DNA of 64,000 nucleotides, from contig NZ_JBMOUD010000002.1 in NCBI RefSeq assembly GCF_049319665.1, positions 1 to 64,000 of the forward strand, given 5' to 3'. This stretch comes from JBMOUD01 sp049319665 (GTDB lineage Bacteria > Pseudomonadota > Gammaproteobacteria > Enterobacterales > Enterobacteriaceae). Every line of letters begins with the position of its first letter. Positions within the stretch are counted from its first letter, which is position 1. Shown here piece by piece: positions 1-7,486 of this stretch. The position numbers were made by a program, and so were the translations under genes. The notes below the pieces were generated by a model. The model saw nothing but the letters and a program-made list of their open reading frames with translations. It ran no database searches and was not told the origin of the DNA.

Positions 1-7
1 TCAATTA
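1..7 (-). rRNA. 16S rRNA gene, extreme 5' end (partial)
   Basis: Read on the minus strand the window runs out in TAATTGA, which matches the first bases of a 16S rRNA gene (E. coli begins AAATTGAAGAGTTTG). Only about seven bases are inside the window, so the call rests mainly on the rrn leader and promoters upstream. The gene continues leftward beyond base 1. Confidence 0.55.
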
Positions 8-212
8 AAAGTTCGATTTGCTGAAACAAGTTCAGCGATGCTCAAAGTTACTTCACATCATTCATAATGAATTACTGCTTAGACACTCTTGAGACTTTAA
101 TATTTTCGCTACCGAAGTAGCTTGATATCGTCCTGTGAGTGCCCACACAGATTGTCTGATAAATTGTTAAAGAGCAGTGCCGCTGTTCGCTAGGAATCTT
201 ATGCGGCGCGGG
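8..212 (-). other. rrn operon leader with boxA antitermination signal
   Basis: This is the transcribed leader between promoter P2 and 16S rRNA on the minus strand. The boxA sequence TGCTCTTTAACA lies at complement 165-176, followed by the AATTTATCAGACAATCTGTG segment typical of enterobacterial rrn leaders. BoxA recruits the Nus antitermination complex. The small open frame across 177-383 on the plus strand is a by-product of this region and is not a gene. Confidence 0.85.
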
Positions 213-218
213 AGGCGT

Positions 219-246
219 ATATTACGTTTTCCCGCTGAAGAGTCAA
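219..246 (-). promoter_or_regulatory. rrn promoter P2
   Basis: On the minus strand there is a -35 TTGACT (complement 241-246), a 16-bp spacer and a -10 TAATAT (complement 219-224). The spacer carries the GCGGGAA element found in E. coli rrn P2, and a GC-rich discriminator follows the -10. It drives the 16S gene to the left. Confidence 0.85.
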
Positions 247-327
247 GAGATTATTCATTCGAACATCTTTCTTTTCTCTTCCTAACCCGGCGACTTGTCA
301 GTCGTTGTTCCCGGTCAGTGGAGGCGC

Positions 328-355
328 ATTATAGGGAGTTTCAGAAAGCCTGCAA
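328..355 (-). promoter_or_regulatory. rrn promoter P1
   Basis: On the minus strand there is a -35 TTGCAG (complement 350-355), a 16-bp spacer and a perfect -10 TATAAT (complement 328-333), followed by the GCGCC discriminator that makes rrn P1 promoters respond to ppGpp and DksA. It sits about 110 bp upstream of P2, the normal tandem spacing. Confidence 0.88.
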
Positions 356-656
356 CCCCCTTTTGCTAAATAATCGCAAATAATTATCTGACCGTTTCTT
401 TTTTCTACAAACCTCTGTAATTAGTACGATTTTCAGCCACTTTATGATGAAAAATACCGCTTCCACTGCAAAATCCCAGCGTAAACTGATTTTATCTCAT
501 TTCATTTGAATGGCTGGTAGAAGACAATCAGACCTAATTCTCATCACTAAACCCGAAAAATAAGCCTATCAGACTATCCAGGTCAGCAAGAAACCCTCTG
601 CATGCCGGATAAATATGGTTATAAATGATGATAGAAACCTATCCAGGATGATATTG
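356..656. other. Intergenic region: rrn P1 upstream activating region and yieP leader
   Basis: No gene is seen here. The AT-rich stretch at about 361-412 directly upstream of the P1 -35 fits an UP element. E. coli has Fis sites just beyond, but I could not define any individually here. The right half precedes yieP. No terminator-like hairpin was found. Confidence 0.5.
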
Positions 657-1346
657 ATGCCACTGACTGCCCAACAGCAAGCCGCTCAACGCAACCTTTC
701 TTATATTGTGGCGGAGAAAATCGCACAAAGGATTTTCTCCGCTACTTATATAGCTGGCAGCATTCTGCCAAGTGAGATGGAGTTGGGTGAGATATTTGGT
801 GTAAGCCGCACGGCGGTACGTGAAGCGGTCAAAACGCTGACGGCCAAGGGAATGCTATTACCGCGTCCACGCATAGGTACCCGCGTGATGCCGCAAAGCC
901 AATGGAACTTTCTCGACCAAGAGCTCTTAACCTGGTGGGTCAACGGGGAAAACATTGAGCATATCACGGCGCATTTTGTAGTACTGCGTCTTACCCTTGA
1001 ACCACAGGCCTGCGCCCTCGCGGCGATTAATGCCAGTCAGGAACAAAAAGAACAGTTAGCTATATATATGGCAGAAATGCGGGATTTACATCAAAGCTTC
1101 GACCGCGAGCGTTGGATTACCGTAGACACACAATTCCATCATTTGATCTATCAAGCCAGCAGGAATCCATTCCTGACCTCTTTTGCTAACCTGTTGAGTC
1201 CGGTTTATCAAAGCTATTTCCGTTCAATTACCAGAAATACTGTCATCAAACTCCACCAGCACCAAAGATTGGTTGAGGCAATTCTGGCTGGCAACACAAA
1301 TGATGCCTTATTGGCGTGCCAAACCTTATTAAAGGATGAGGAGTAA
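657..1346 (+). CDS. yieP: YieP-like GntR/FadR-family transcriptional regulator
   Basis: Predicted DNA-binding regulator of 229 residues. An N-terminal winged helix-turn-helix (about residues 15-75, with the motif FGVSRTAVREAVKTL) is followed by an all-helical FCD ligand-binding domain. Its sequence follows E. coli YieP closely from the start MPLTAQQ. I chose the ATG at 657 because AGGATG lies 8-13 bases upstream and homology begins there. An in-frame ATG at 615 would add 14 unconserved residues. The gene sits next to an rrn operon as in E. coli and converges with rbsR with only 6 bases between stop codons. The hsrA transporter gene that separates the two in E. coli is absent. The effector is not evident. 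Confidence 0.9.
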   Translation: MPLTAQQQAAQRNLSYIVAEKIAQRIFSATYIAGSILPSEMELGEIFGVSRTAVREAVKTLTAKGMLLPRPRIGTRVMPQSQWNFLDQELLTWWVNGENIEHITAHFVVLRLTLEPQACALAAINASQEQKEQLAIYMAEMRDLHQSFDRERWITVDTQFHHLIYQASRNPFLTSFANLLSPVYQSYFRSITRNTVIKLHQHQRLVEAILAGNTNDALLACQTLLKDEE

Positions 1347-1352
1347 AGAGTA

Positions 1353-2360
1353 CTAGCGCGAGGACTTGTCCACCGAGCCGCGAATAATCAGTTCAGGTGT
1401 TAGTGATAAAACCTGAGCTTCTGTATCCGGCGCCTGCAATCGGTGTAATAAGGTATCTATCGCCAGTTCGCCTAACTCATCTTTAGGTTGATGAATCGTT
1501 GTCAGCGGTGGCGTCATATATTGTGCAAGCTGAATGTCATCGTATCCCATCACCGCAATATCGCCTGGGATACTCAGCCCCTGCTGATAAACAGCCTGAT
1601 AAACACCGACCGCCATTGCATCATTACTAGCAAATACCGCATCAGGCGGCGCGGCTAAAGCTAGCAGCTGCTGCATTGCCGACAATCCACCCGCAAATTC
1701 AAAATCTCCGCTGACTTCATAACCAGGGAGAATATCCAAATTGGCTTCATGCATTGCCTGGCGAAAACCAGCCAAACGTTGTTGCGCGGTCGTTTTATCT
1801 AAAGGCCCGGTGATACAGGCAATGCGGGTGTACCCTTGGTCAATTAAATACTGGGTCGCCATCTTTCCGCCGATTAGGGCGTTATCTTGAATAATGTCAT
1901 TGGCTCCATCGAACGGCGACCAGTCCATCATCACGATAGGTAAAGAAGGATAGCGGTTTAAGGCATCCTGCGATGGGCAATGATTTTCGGTACACATCAT
2001 AATCAACCCATCGACGCGTTTTTGCAGTAGCGTTTCAATACTGCGGTTCATACGCTCTTCATCACCATCGGTATTACACAAGATCAAGCTATAACCGCGT
2101 TCATAGCAGCTGCGTTCAACGCCTAGCACTACTTCAGAATAGAAAGGGTTGCTACTGGCCGTCAATAACATACCAATTGTTCGGGTTTGATTGAGCTTCA
2201 AGCTACGCGCCAATGCAGAAGGCGCATAGTTGAGTTGGTCGATAGCAGCATTCACTTTGTCGCGAATAGCCTCGCTGACAAAGCGATTGTTGTTAATCAC
2301 ATGCGAGACTGTAGAAGTCGAGACACCCGCTTCGCGGGCGACATCTTTCATTGTAGCCAC
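1353..2360 (-). CDS. rbsR: Ribose operon repressor RbsR (LacI family)
   Basis: Transcriptional repressor of ribose uptake genes, 335 residues. The N-terminal LacI-type helix-turn-helix (MKDVAREAGVSTSTVSHVIN, from residue 4) and the hinge region YAPSALARSLK are followed by a periplasmic-binding-protein-like ribose-sensing domain. It aligns along its whole length with E. coli RbsR. The start codon is GTG and shares one base with the rbsK stop (TAGTG), so the two are translationally coupled. It is the last gene of rbsDACBKR. Its likely operators are the two palindromes upstream of rbsD at 7300-7315 and 7380-7393. Confidence 0.96.
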   Translation of the reverse strand: MATMKDVAREAGVSTSTVSHVINNNRFVSEAIRDKVNAAIDQLNYAPSALARSLKLNQTRTIGMLLTASSNPFYSEVVLGVERSCYERGYSLILCNTDGDEERMNRSIETLLQKRVDGLIMMCTENHCPSQDALNRYPSLPIVMMDWSPFDGANDIIQDNALIGGKMATQYLIDQGYTRIACITGPLDKTTAQQRLAGFRQAMHEANLDILPGYEVSGDFEFAGGLSAMQQLLALAAPPDAVFASNDAMAVGVYQAVYQQGLSIPGDIAVMGYDDIQLAQYMTPPLTTIHQPKDELGELAIDTLLHRLQAPDTEAQVLSLTPELIIRGSVDKSSR

Positions 2361-3298
2361 TAGCTCTCCTGATGAGCTAAAAAGTCATCAATATCCTGAC
2401 GCCAAGGCACTGAAGGTTGCGCGCCCGGGCGAGTTACAGCGATGGCAGCAGCAGCATGGGCAAAGCGCACAGCTTGATCCATTTCTTTACCTTCGAGCAA
2501 CGACGTCACTAAAGCACCATTAAACGTGTCACCAGCGGCGATAGTATCAACGGCTTTCACACGGAATCCTGGTACTTGTTTGCCCTGACCCTTTTGACTC
2601 AACCACACACCTTTACTACCCAGGGTAATAATGACGGTATCGATGCCTTTTTGATGCAGAACGTCTGCTGCACGCGCAGCGTCAGATTGATCTTTTACCT
2701 GAATACCGGTCAAACGTTCGGCTTCGGTTTCATTTGGGGTGATGATATCCACCAGCGACAACAACTCATCAGGCAACTCGCAAGCAGGGGCTGGATTGAG
2801 GATAACCTGGGTTTGATGCGCTTTTGCCAGTTTCGCCGCAGCGGTAACTGTCTCAAGAGGAGATTCAAGCTGCATCAACAGTGCATCAGCATCTATTATC
2901 TTTTGCTGATACTGCTGCATATAAGCAGGCGTCAATTCGTCATTAGCACCGGCGTTAATCGCAATGACATTTTCACCATCAGCATTGACGAAAATAAGTG
3001 CCACGCCGGTTGTCGTATCTTTAATGGCTTGGACGGGTTGAGTATCAATGTTATCGCTGGCTAGCTGCTTGCGAATACGTTCCCCAACATCGTCATCTCC
3101 CACGCAGGCAATAAAAGAGATATCTGCACCGCTACGACCTGCGGCCACTGCCTGATTGCCCCCTTTACCACCGAAAGCAACATTATATTGCTTACCGATC
3201 ACCGTTTCGCCCGGTTGCGGGAAATGTCTGACGTTAAGAATGTGGTCAGCATTAATGCTGCCTAACACAACCAGTTTACCTGTAGCCATCGTATTCAT
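2360..3298 (-). CDS. rbsK: Ribokinase
   Basis: Phosphorylates D-ribose at O5 with ATP to give ribose 5-phosphate in the cytoplasm. This PfkB-family sugar kinase has 312 residues. Signature 1 is visible as GGKGGNQAVAAGR near residue 43, and signature 2, which contains the catalytic aspartate, as DTIAAGDTFNGAL near residue 252. It lies between rbsB and rbsR in the ribose operon, 157 bases after rbsB, and a stable hairpin occupies part of that gap. The stop codon overlaps the rbsR start by one base. Confidence 0.97.
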   Translation of the reverse strand: MNTMATGKLVVLGSINADHILNVRHFPQPGETVIGKQYNVAFGGKGGNQAVAAGRSGADISFIACVGDDDVGERIRKQLASDNIDTQPVQAIKDTTTGVALIFVNADGENVIAINAGANDELTPAYMQQYQQKIIDADALLMQLESPLETVTAAAKLAKAHQTQVILNPAPACELPDELLSLVDIITPNETEAERLTGIQVKDQSDAARAADVLHQKGIDTVIITLGSKGVWLSQKGQGKQVPGFRVKAVDTIAAGDTFNGALVTSLLEGKEMDQAVRFAHAAAAIAVTRPGAQPSVPWRQDIDDFLAHQES

Positions 3299-3314
3299 TC
3301 CTGAGTCAATATAT

Positions 3315-3339
3315 TGCGCCGCCCGATGCGGGCGGCGCA
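3315..3339 (-). other. Intercistronic stem-loop between rbsB and rbsK
   Basis: A perfect inverted repeat has 11-bp arms (TGCGCCGCCCG at 3315-3325 and its complement at 3329-3339) with a 3-base loop. No U-tract follows on the minus strand, so it is probably not a full terminator. In ABC operons such hairpins after the binding-protein gene often stabilise its mRNA and lower expression downstream. That role is inferred here. Confidence 0.7.
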
Positions 3340-3455
3340 GATAAGATTAAAGCCAATTTAATTAAACAATATTCTTATGAATCAATTAACAAGACATCTA
3401 CCCTATAGACTTCTTGGTGCAGCCAACACGCCAGCCCCCCGAAGCATTACAGGTA

Positions 3456-4358
3456 TTAAGGCTGAGCAACTAATTTCAAATCCACCGGGATAGTCGCTGG
3501 CACTTTCTCGCCTTTAAGCACTTTATCAGCAGTATCTACACCAATAACACCGATTTGCTCAGGCTGTTGCGCTACTGTTGCACCTAGCTTGTGACTATTT
3601 ACTGCTTTCACGCCATCTGCGGTACCGTCAAATCCGACAACCAGAACATCAGATTTACCGGCGGTCTGCAAGGCGCGTAGTGCACCTAATGCCATTTCGT
3701 CATTTTGAGCAAACACGGCCTGCACGTCTGGGTGAGCAGTCAGCAGGTTTTGCATGACGTTCAAGCCTTTGGTGCGGTCAAAATCAGCCGGTTGGCTAGC
3801 CAGCACGGAGAAATGATGCGCATCAACCGCTTGTTTGAACCCTTCACCACGTTCACGAGCAACAGAGGTCCCTGCGATACCTTCAAGTTCAATCACTTTG
3901 GCATTATCGCCGAGTTTCTTAGCGATGTAGTCACCAGCCATTTTTCCGCCCAGTACGTTATCGGAAGCAACGTGGCTTACGACTTGTCCTTTATTAGCCT
4001 GGCGGTCAAGGGTGATTACTGGGATCTTCGCCTGATTAGCCAAGGCAACTGAGCTGCCGACGGCATCAGAATCTGTTGGGTTGATCAGCAACAGTTTGGT
4101 TCCGCGCACCGTTAAATCTTGTACGTTAGCAAGCTCTTTGGCCGGATTGTTCTGCGAATCAAGCACCACTAGGTTGTAACCCAGTTTGGTCGCTTCTTTC
4201 TGCGCCCCTTCTTTCATAGAAACGAAGAACGGGTTATCCAGTGTGGAAACCACCAGCGCGATAGTATCTTTTGCCAATACGCTAGCACTGAAAGTGGCGG
4301 TAATGGCTGCGGCAGAGACTAATGCCGCCAGTTTTTTCATTGAAATTGTCATAATCAT
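3456..4358 (-). CDS. rbsB: D-ribose ABC transporter periplasmic binding protein
   Basis: Captures ribose in the periplasm and delivers it to RbsC. It has 300 residues with an N-terminal signal peptide (basic MKK, hydrophobic stretch, cleavage expected after SVLA, before KDTIALVVS). The mature part aligns closely with E. coli RbsB, including the sugar-contacting segments DNPFF and VFAQNDEMALGA. Three in-frame ATGs lie within the first six codons. The second has the best spacing (9 bases) from the AGGA ribosome site, so the true start may be two codons in. It lies fourth in rbsDACBKR, 18 bases after rbsC. Confidence 0.96.
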   Translation of the reverse strand: MIMTISMKKLAALVSAAAITATFSASVLAKDTIALVVSTLDNPFFVSMKEGAQKEATKLGYNLVVLDSQNNPAKELANVQDLTVRGTKLLLINPTDSDAVGSSVALANQAKIPVITLDRQANKGQVVSHVASDNVLGGKMAGDYIAKKLGDNAKVIELEGIAGTSVARERGEGFKQAVDAHHFSVLASQPADFDRTKGLNVMQNLLTAHPDVQAVFAQNDEMALGALRALQTAGKSDVLVVGFDGTADGVKAVNSHKLGATVAQQPEQIGVIGVDTADKVLKGEKVPATIPVDLKLVAQP

Positions 4359-4376
4359 GTTTCCTGTAGGGGAGGT

Positions 4377-5348
4377 TTATTTGTTGCTTTTGTTGTCTAC
4401 CAATACCGCCAGTAAAATAACCACTGCTTTGACGATCATTTGATAGTAAGAAGAAACACTTAACAGATTCAGGCCGTTATTGAGGAAACCAAGGATCAGT
4501 GCCCCAATAAGCGTACCCATAATTCGCCCTTTCCCCCCAGACAAACTGGTACCACCCAGTACAACTGCGGCGATAGCATCCAGTTCATAGCCAGTACCTG
4601 CGGTCGGTTGAGCCGAAGAAAGACGTGCGACTTCGATAATCCCAGCCAATGCCGCCAATAGGCCACACAGGGAATAGACAATGATTTTTACTTTATCAAC
4701 GCTGATACCTGACAAACGCGTTGCCGCTTCATTACCGCCAAGCGCATAGATATAACGGCCCAAGCGCGTGTGCTGGAGCATGTACCACACCGCAGCAAAC
4801 ACAATAGCCATAATCCACACGGGTGTAGGAATGCCCAGCGGACGACCAATACCAAACCAGCCAAAGGTATCTGCAACGTCACTAAAACCGGTGCTAATTG
4901 GGCTACCGTTGGTATACACCATCGTGACACCACGTAGCAGTAACATCATCACTAATGTCGCGATAAATGCCTGAACCTTGCCCTTGGCCACAATAACTCC
5001 GGTGACTGCACCTACCGCGGCACCTAGTGCCAAAGAGGCAGCAACAGCCAGCAAAGCGCTGGATTCCAATCCGACTACCGATGCTGCCACTGCGCCGGTT
5101 AGTGCCAGCAGTGACCCTACGGATAAATCAATCCCCGACGTCAGGATAACCAACGTCATTCCCACCGCCATAATGGCGTTGACCGAAGTCTGCTGCAGAA
5201 TGTTAAACAGGTTATTAACGGTGAAGAAATTCGGGCTCATTGAGGAGACCACGGCTATCAACACCAGCAAGGCAATCAGTGATTTTTGCTCTAACAACCA
5301 CTGTTTGCTGATCCAACGCTTTTTGGCTGGTAACGTTTGAGAACTCAT
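4377..5348 (-). CDS. rbsC: D-ribose ABC transporter permease
   Basis: Integral inner-membrane channel subunit of the ribose importer. It has 323 residues with many hydrophobic segments and the BPD_transp_2 family signature, including the loop TSGIDLSVGSLLALTGA and the LGGNEAATRLSGI region before the cytoplasmic ATPase-contact loop. It matches E. coli RbsC from end to end. Its start codon overlaps the rbsA stop by four bases (ATGA), so the two are translationally coupled. Confidence 0.96.
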   Translation of the reverse strand: MSSQTLPAKKRWISKQWLLEQKSLIALLVLIAVVSSMSPNFFTVNNLFNILQQTSVNAIMAVGMTLVILTSGIDLSVGSLLALTGAVAASVVGLESSALLAVAASLALGAAVGAVTGVIVAKGKVQAFIATLVMMLLLRGVTMVYTNGSPISTGFSDVADTFGWFGIGRPLGIPTPVWIMAIVFAAVWYMLQHTRLGRYIYALGGNEAATRLSGISVDKVKIIVYSLCGLLAALAGIIEVARLSSAQPTAGTGYELDAIAAVVLGGTSLSGGKGRIMGTLIGALILGFLNNGLNLLSVSSYYQMIVKAVVILLAVLVDNKSNK

Positions 5349-6859
5349 ATCTGATACTCCTGCTTCACGCCGTATTGCTTGCCAACGGCTGCTGCCATCA
5401 ACACTTCTTGCGTCGCCTGTTCTATCGGGAATTCACCGCTTAAATGTCCTTCATGCATCACTAAAATACGATCGCTCATGCCAATAACTTCCGGCATTTC
5501 CGAAGAGACCAAAATGATGCTCAAACCTTCGCGCTTGAACTGGTTAATAAGTTGGTAAATCTCTTTCTTGGCCCCAACATCAACGCCGCGCGTTGGTTCA
5601 TCGAGGATCAAAACTTTCGGGCGTGTCATCAATCCGCGGGCAATCGCGACTTTTTGCTGATTCCCCCCGGACAACAACCCTATCGGCTGCAGCATGGAAG
5701 GCGTTTTGATATTAAACAGGCGAATGAAATCTCCGACTGCAATTTGCTCTTCCCCATGCTTTAAACTGCCGCCAACCCGGCTGAAATAGCGCAGTGCAGT
5801 CAGCGACATGTTTTCTTTCACTGACATGCCTAAAACTAAGCCATCTCGTTTACGGTCTTCAGAGATGTAAACAATGCCGTTAGCCAAACCATCTTGCGGA
5901 CTACGGGTAATAACGTCTCGCCCATCGAGCAGCACATCGCCGTTAGTGCGTTTAAGTGCGCCATAAATAATTTTCATCAACTCGGTACGGCCTGCGCCCA
6001 TTAAGCCTGAAACGCCGAGGATCTCTCCTGAGTACAAATCAAACGAGATATTATCTACACCAGGCCCAGAGAGATTTTTCACCTGTAAGCGTAGCGCACC
6101 TCGTGGCTGGTTGAGCCGTGGATACTGCTCTTCCAGACGACGCCCTACCATCATTTCGATCAGCGTATCTTCTTGTAATTCACTGACCGGGCGCTCGGCA
6201 ATAAACTGTCCGTCGCGAAATACCGTTACGTCATCGCAAATCTCAAAAATCTCTTTCATACGGTGCGAGATATACACCACACCGCATCCTGAGGCTTTTA
6301 ACTCGTTGATTACCGCAAACAATGAGGCAGTTTCGGTATCAGTCAACGCGTCGGTGGGCTCATCCATAATGATCACCCGAGATTCGAAGCTCAGCACCTT
6401 GGCAATCTCAACCATCTGTTGATCGCCAATAGATAAATCGCCCACCAGCCGGTGGCTGCTGTATTTAAGATTGAGACGAGCCAGTAATTTATCGGCCTCG
6501 GCATACATCTTCTTCCACTGGATACGTCCCAACCCATTAACAAATTCACGCCCGAGGAAAATATTCTCAGCGATAGTCAGTTGTGGAATCAGGTTTAGCT
6601 CTTGGTGGATGATGCCAACGCCGGCTTCTTGTGAAGCTTTAGGGCCAGAAAAAGAAGCCTCTTTCCCTAAAAATTGCACCGAACCCGCGTCTTTTTGATA
6701 GATGCCGGTCAGGATTTTCATCATGGTCGATTTGCCGGCACCGTTTTCGCCGACCAACGCCATAACTCTTCCCGGATAAACCTTTAGCGCAGCGCCTGAC
6801 AGCGCCTTAACACCGGGGAAAGCTTTATCTATTCCTGAGAGTTGCATCAAAGGTTGCAT
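5345..6859 (-). CDS. rbsA: D-ribose ABC transporter ATP-binding protein (two ABC domains)
   Basis: Energises ribose import at the cytoplasmic face of the inner membrane. It has 504 residues with two tandem nucleotide-binding domains, as in all sugar transporters of the CUT2 class. The first has a canonical Walker A (GENGAGKST). The second has the degenerate loop GLMGAGRTE but keeps a good signature LSGGNQQKV and Walker B VLILDEPTRGVDVG. This asymmetry is normal for RbsA. It lies 7 bases downstream of rbsD and overlaps rbsC. Confidence 0.97.
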   Translation of the reverse strand: MQPLMQLSGIDKAFPGVKALSGAALKVYPGRVMALVGENGAGKSTMMKILTGIYQKDAGSVQFLGKEASFSGPKASQEAGVGIIHQELNLIPQLTIAENIFLGREFVNGLGRIQWKKMYAEADKLLARLNLKYSSHRLVGDLSIGDQQMVEIAKVLSFESRVIIMDEPTDALTDTETASLFAVINELKASGCGVVYISHRMKEIFEICDDVTVFRDGQFIAERPVSELQEDTLIEMMVGRRLEEQYPRLNQPRGALRLQVKNLSGPGVDNISFDLYSGEILGVSGLMGAGRTELMKIIYGALKRTNGDVLLDGRDVITRSPQDGLANGIVYISEDRKRDGLVLGMSVKENMSLTALRYFSRVGGSLKHGEEQIAVGDFIRLFNIKTPSMLQPIGLLSGGNQQKVAIARGLMTRPKVLILDEPTRGVDVGAKKEIYQLINQFKREGLSIILVSSEMPEVIGMSDRILVMHEGHLSGEFPIEQATQEVLMAAAVGKQYGVKQEYQI

Positions 6860-6866
6860 AGAGGCC

Positions 6867-7286
6867 TCAGAAGGTTACGCCAGCACACAAGATAATGTTC
6901 GCATAAGGTGAACACTCTCCACTGCGGATCACGGCACGGCTGTTGGCACTTTGCGCCTTGAAGGATTCATGGCTGATGTATTGCAAAGTGATGGTATTTC
7001 CCTGGTGTTGCTCAAGTTGTTCTAACTGTAAAAGCAGAGCGTCATGAAGTTTTGGATTTTGTTTGACGATCTCTTCAGCAAGGATAGCCTGTTCTACCTG
7101 CATCTCCTCGGTGATGACTTTGAACACCTGAAGAAAAGTCGGCACGCCCGCAGTCAGCGCCATATCAATACGCTGTGTCGTCGCGGGTACCGGCAACCCG
7201 GCATCAGCGATAACCAGCATATCGGTATGGCCAAGCTTGGCGATTGCATGGGAGATTTCGGCATTCAGCAACATGTTCTTTTTCAT
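6867..7286 (-). CDS. rbsD: D-ribose pyranase
   Basis: Interconverts the beta-pyranose and beta-furanose forms of ribose so that ribokinase receives its proper substrate. It has 139 residues, the normal length, with the conserved His20 in KLGHTD and the C-terminal motif IRSGECSPYANIILCAGVTF typical of the family. It is the first gene of the ribose operon. A GGAG ribosome site lies 8 bases before the ATG, and the control region with two RbsR-type operators is immediately upstream. Confidence 0.96.
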   Translation of the reverse strand: MKKNMLLNAEISHAIAKLGHTDMLVIADAGLPVPATTQRIDMALTAGVPTFLQVFKVITEEMQVEQAILAEEIVKQNPKLHDALLLQLEQLEQHQGNTITLQYISHESFKAQSANSRAVIRSGECSPYANIILCAGVTF

Positions 7287-7299
7287 TATCGACTCCGTT

Positions 7300-7315
7300 A
7301 GCGAAACGTTTCGCT
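7300..7315. promoter_or_regulatory. RbsR operator, proximal
   Basis: AGCGAAACGTTTCGCT is a perfect 16-bp palindrome that matches the LacI-family RbsR operator known from E. coli. It lies 14 bases upstream of the rbsD start codon, so a bound repressor would block transcription or early elongation. Confidence 0.88.
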
Positions 7316-7379
7316 CACAAGGAGTTTTAAAAAAATGACGCGGCTTGGCAATGGAAAAGTAGCGGAAATGTGATCACCG

Positions 7380-7393
7380 TCGAAACGTTTCGA
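7380..7393. promoter_or_regulatory. RbsR operator, distal, with adjacent CRP-like half site
   Basis: TCGAAACGTTTCGA is a perfect 14-bp palindrome with the same core as the proximal operator, 79 bp away centre to centre. Two sites could support repressor looping. AAATGTGATC at 7366-7375 resembles one half of a CRP site and the other half is poor, so catabolite activation is only a suggestion. Confidence 0.75.
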
Positions 7394-7445
7394 TAACAGT
7401 AAAAAAGGACGCTGAGAGGATTTAGCTTAAGGGAGTCAATCGGCA

Positions 7446-7481
7446 AATAAAAACACTCGAGGCACCGTGAAGGTGCCTCGA
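7446..7481 (-). terminator. Rho-independent terminator of kup
   Basis: On the minus strand a 10-bp perfect stem (arms 7457-7466 and 7472-7481) with a 5-base loop is followed by GTGTTTTTATT. It starts five bases beyond the kup stop codon. Confidence 0.85.
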
Positions 7482-7486
7482 TATCA

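Noticed and set aside
177..383. 68-codon open frame on the plus strand
   Set aside because: It lies across the rrn leader and both rrn promoters, has no homology and no ribosome site.
2576..3064. 162-codon open frame antisense to rbsK
   Set aside because: Composition and position are those of a shadow frame; rbsK is certain.
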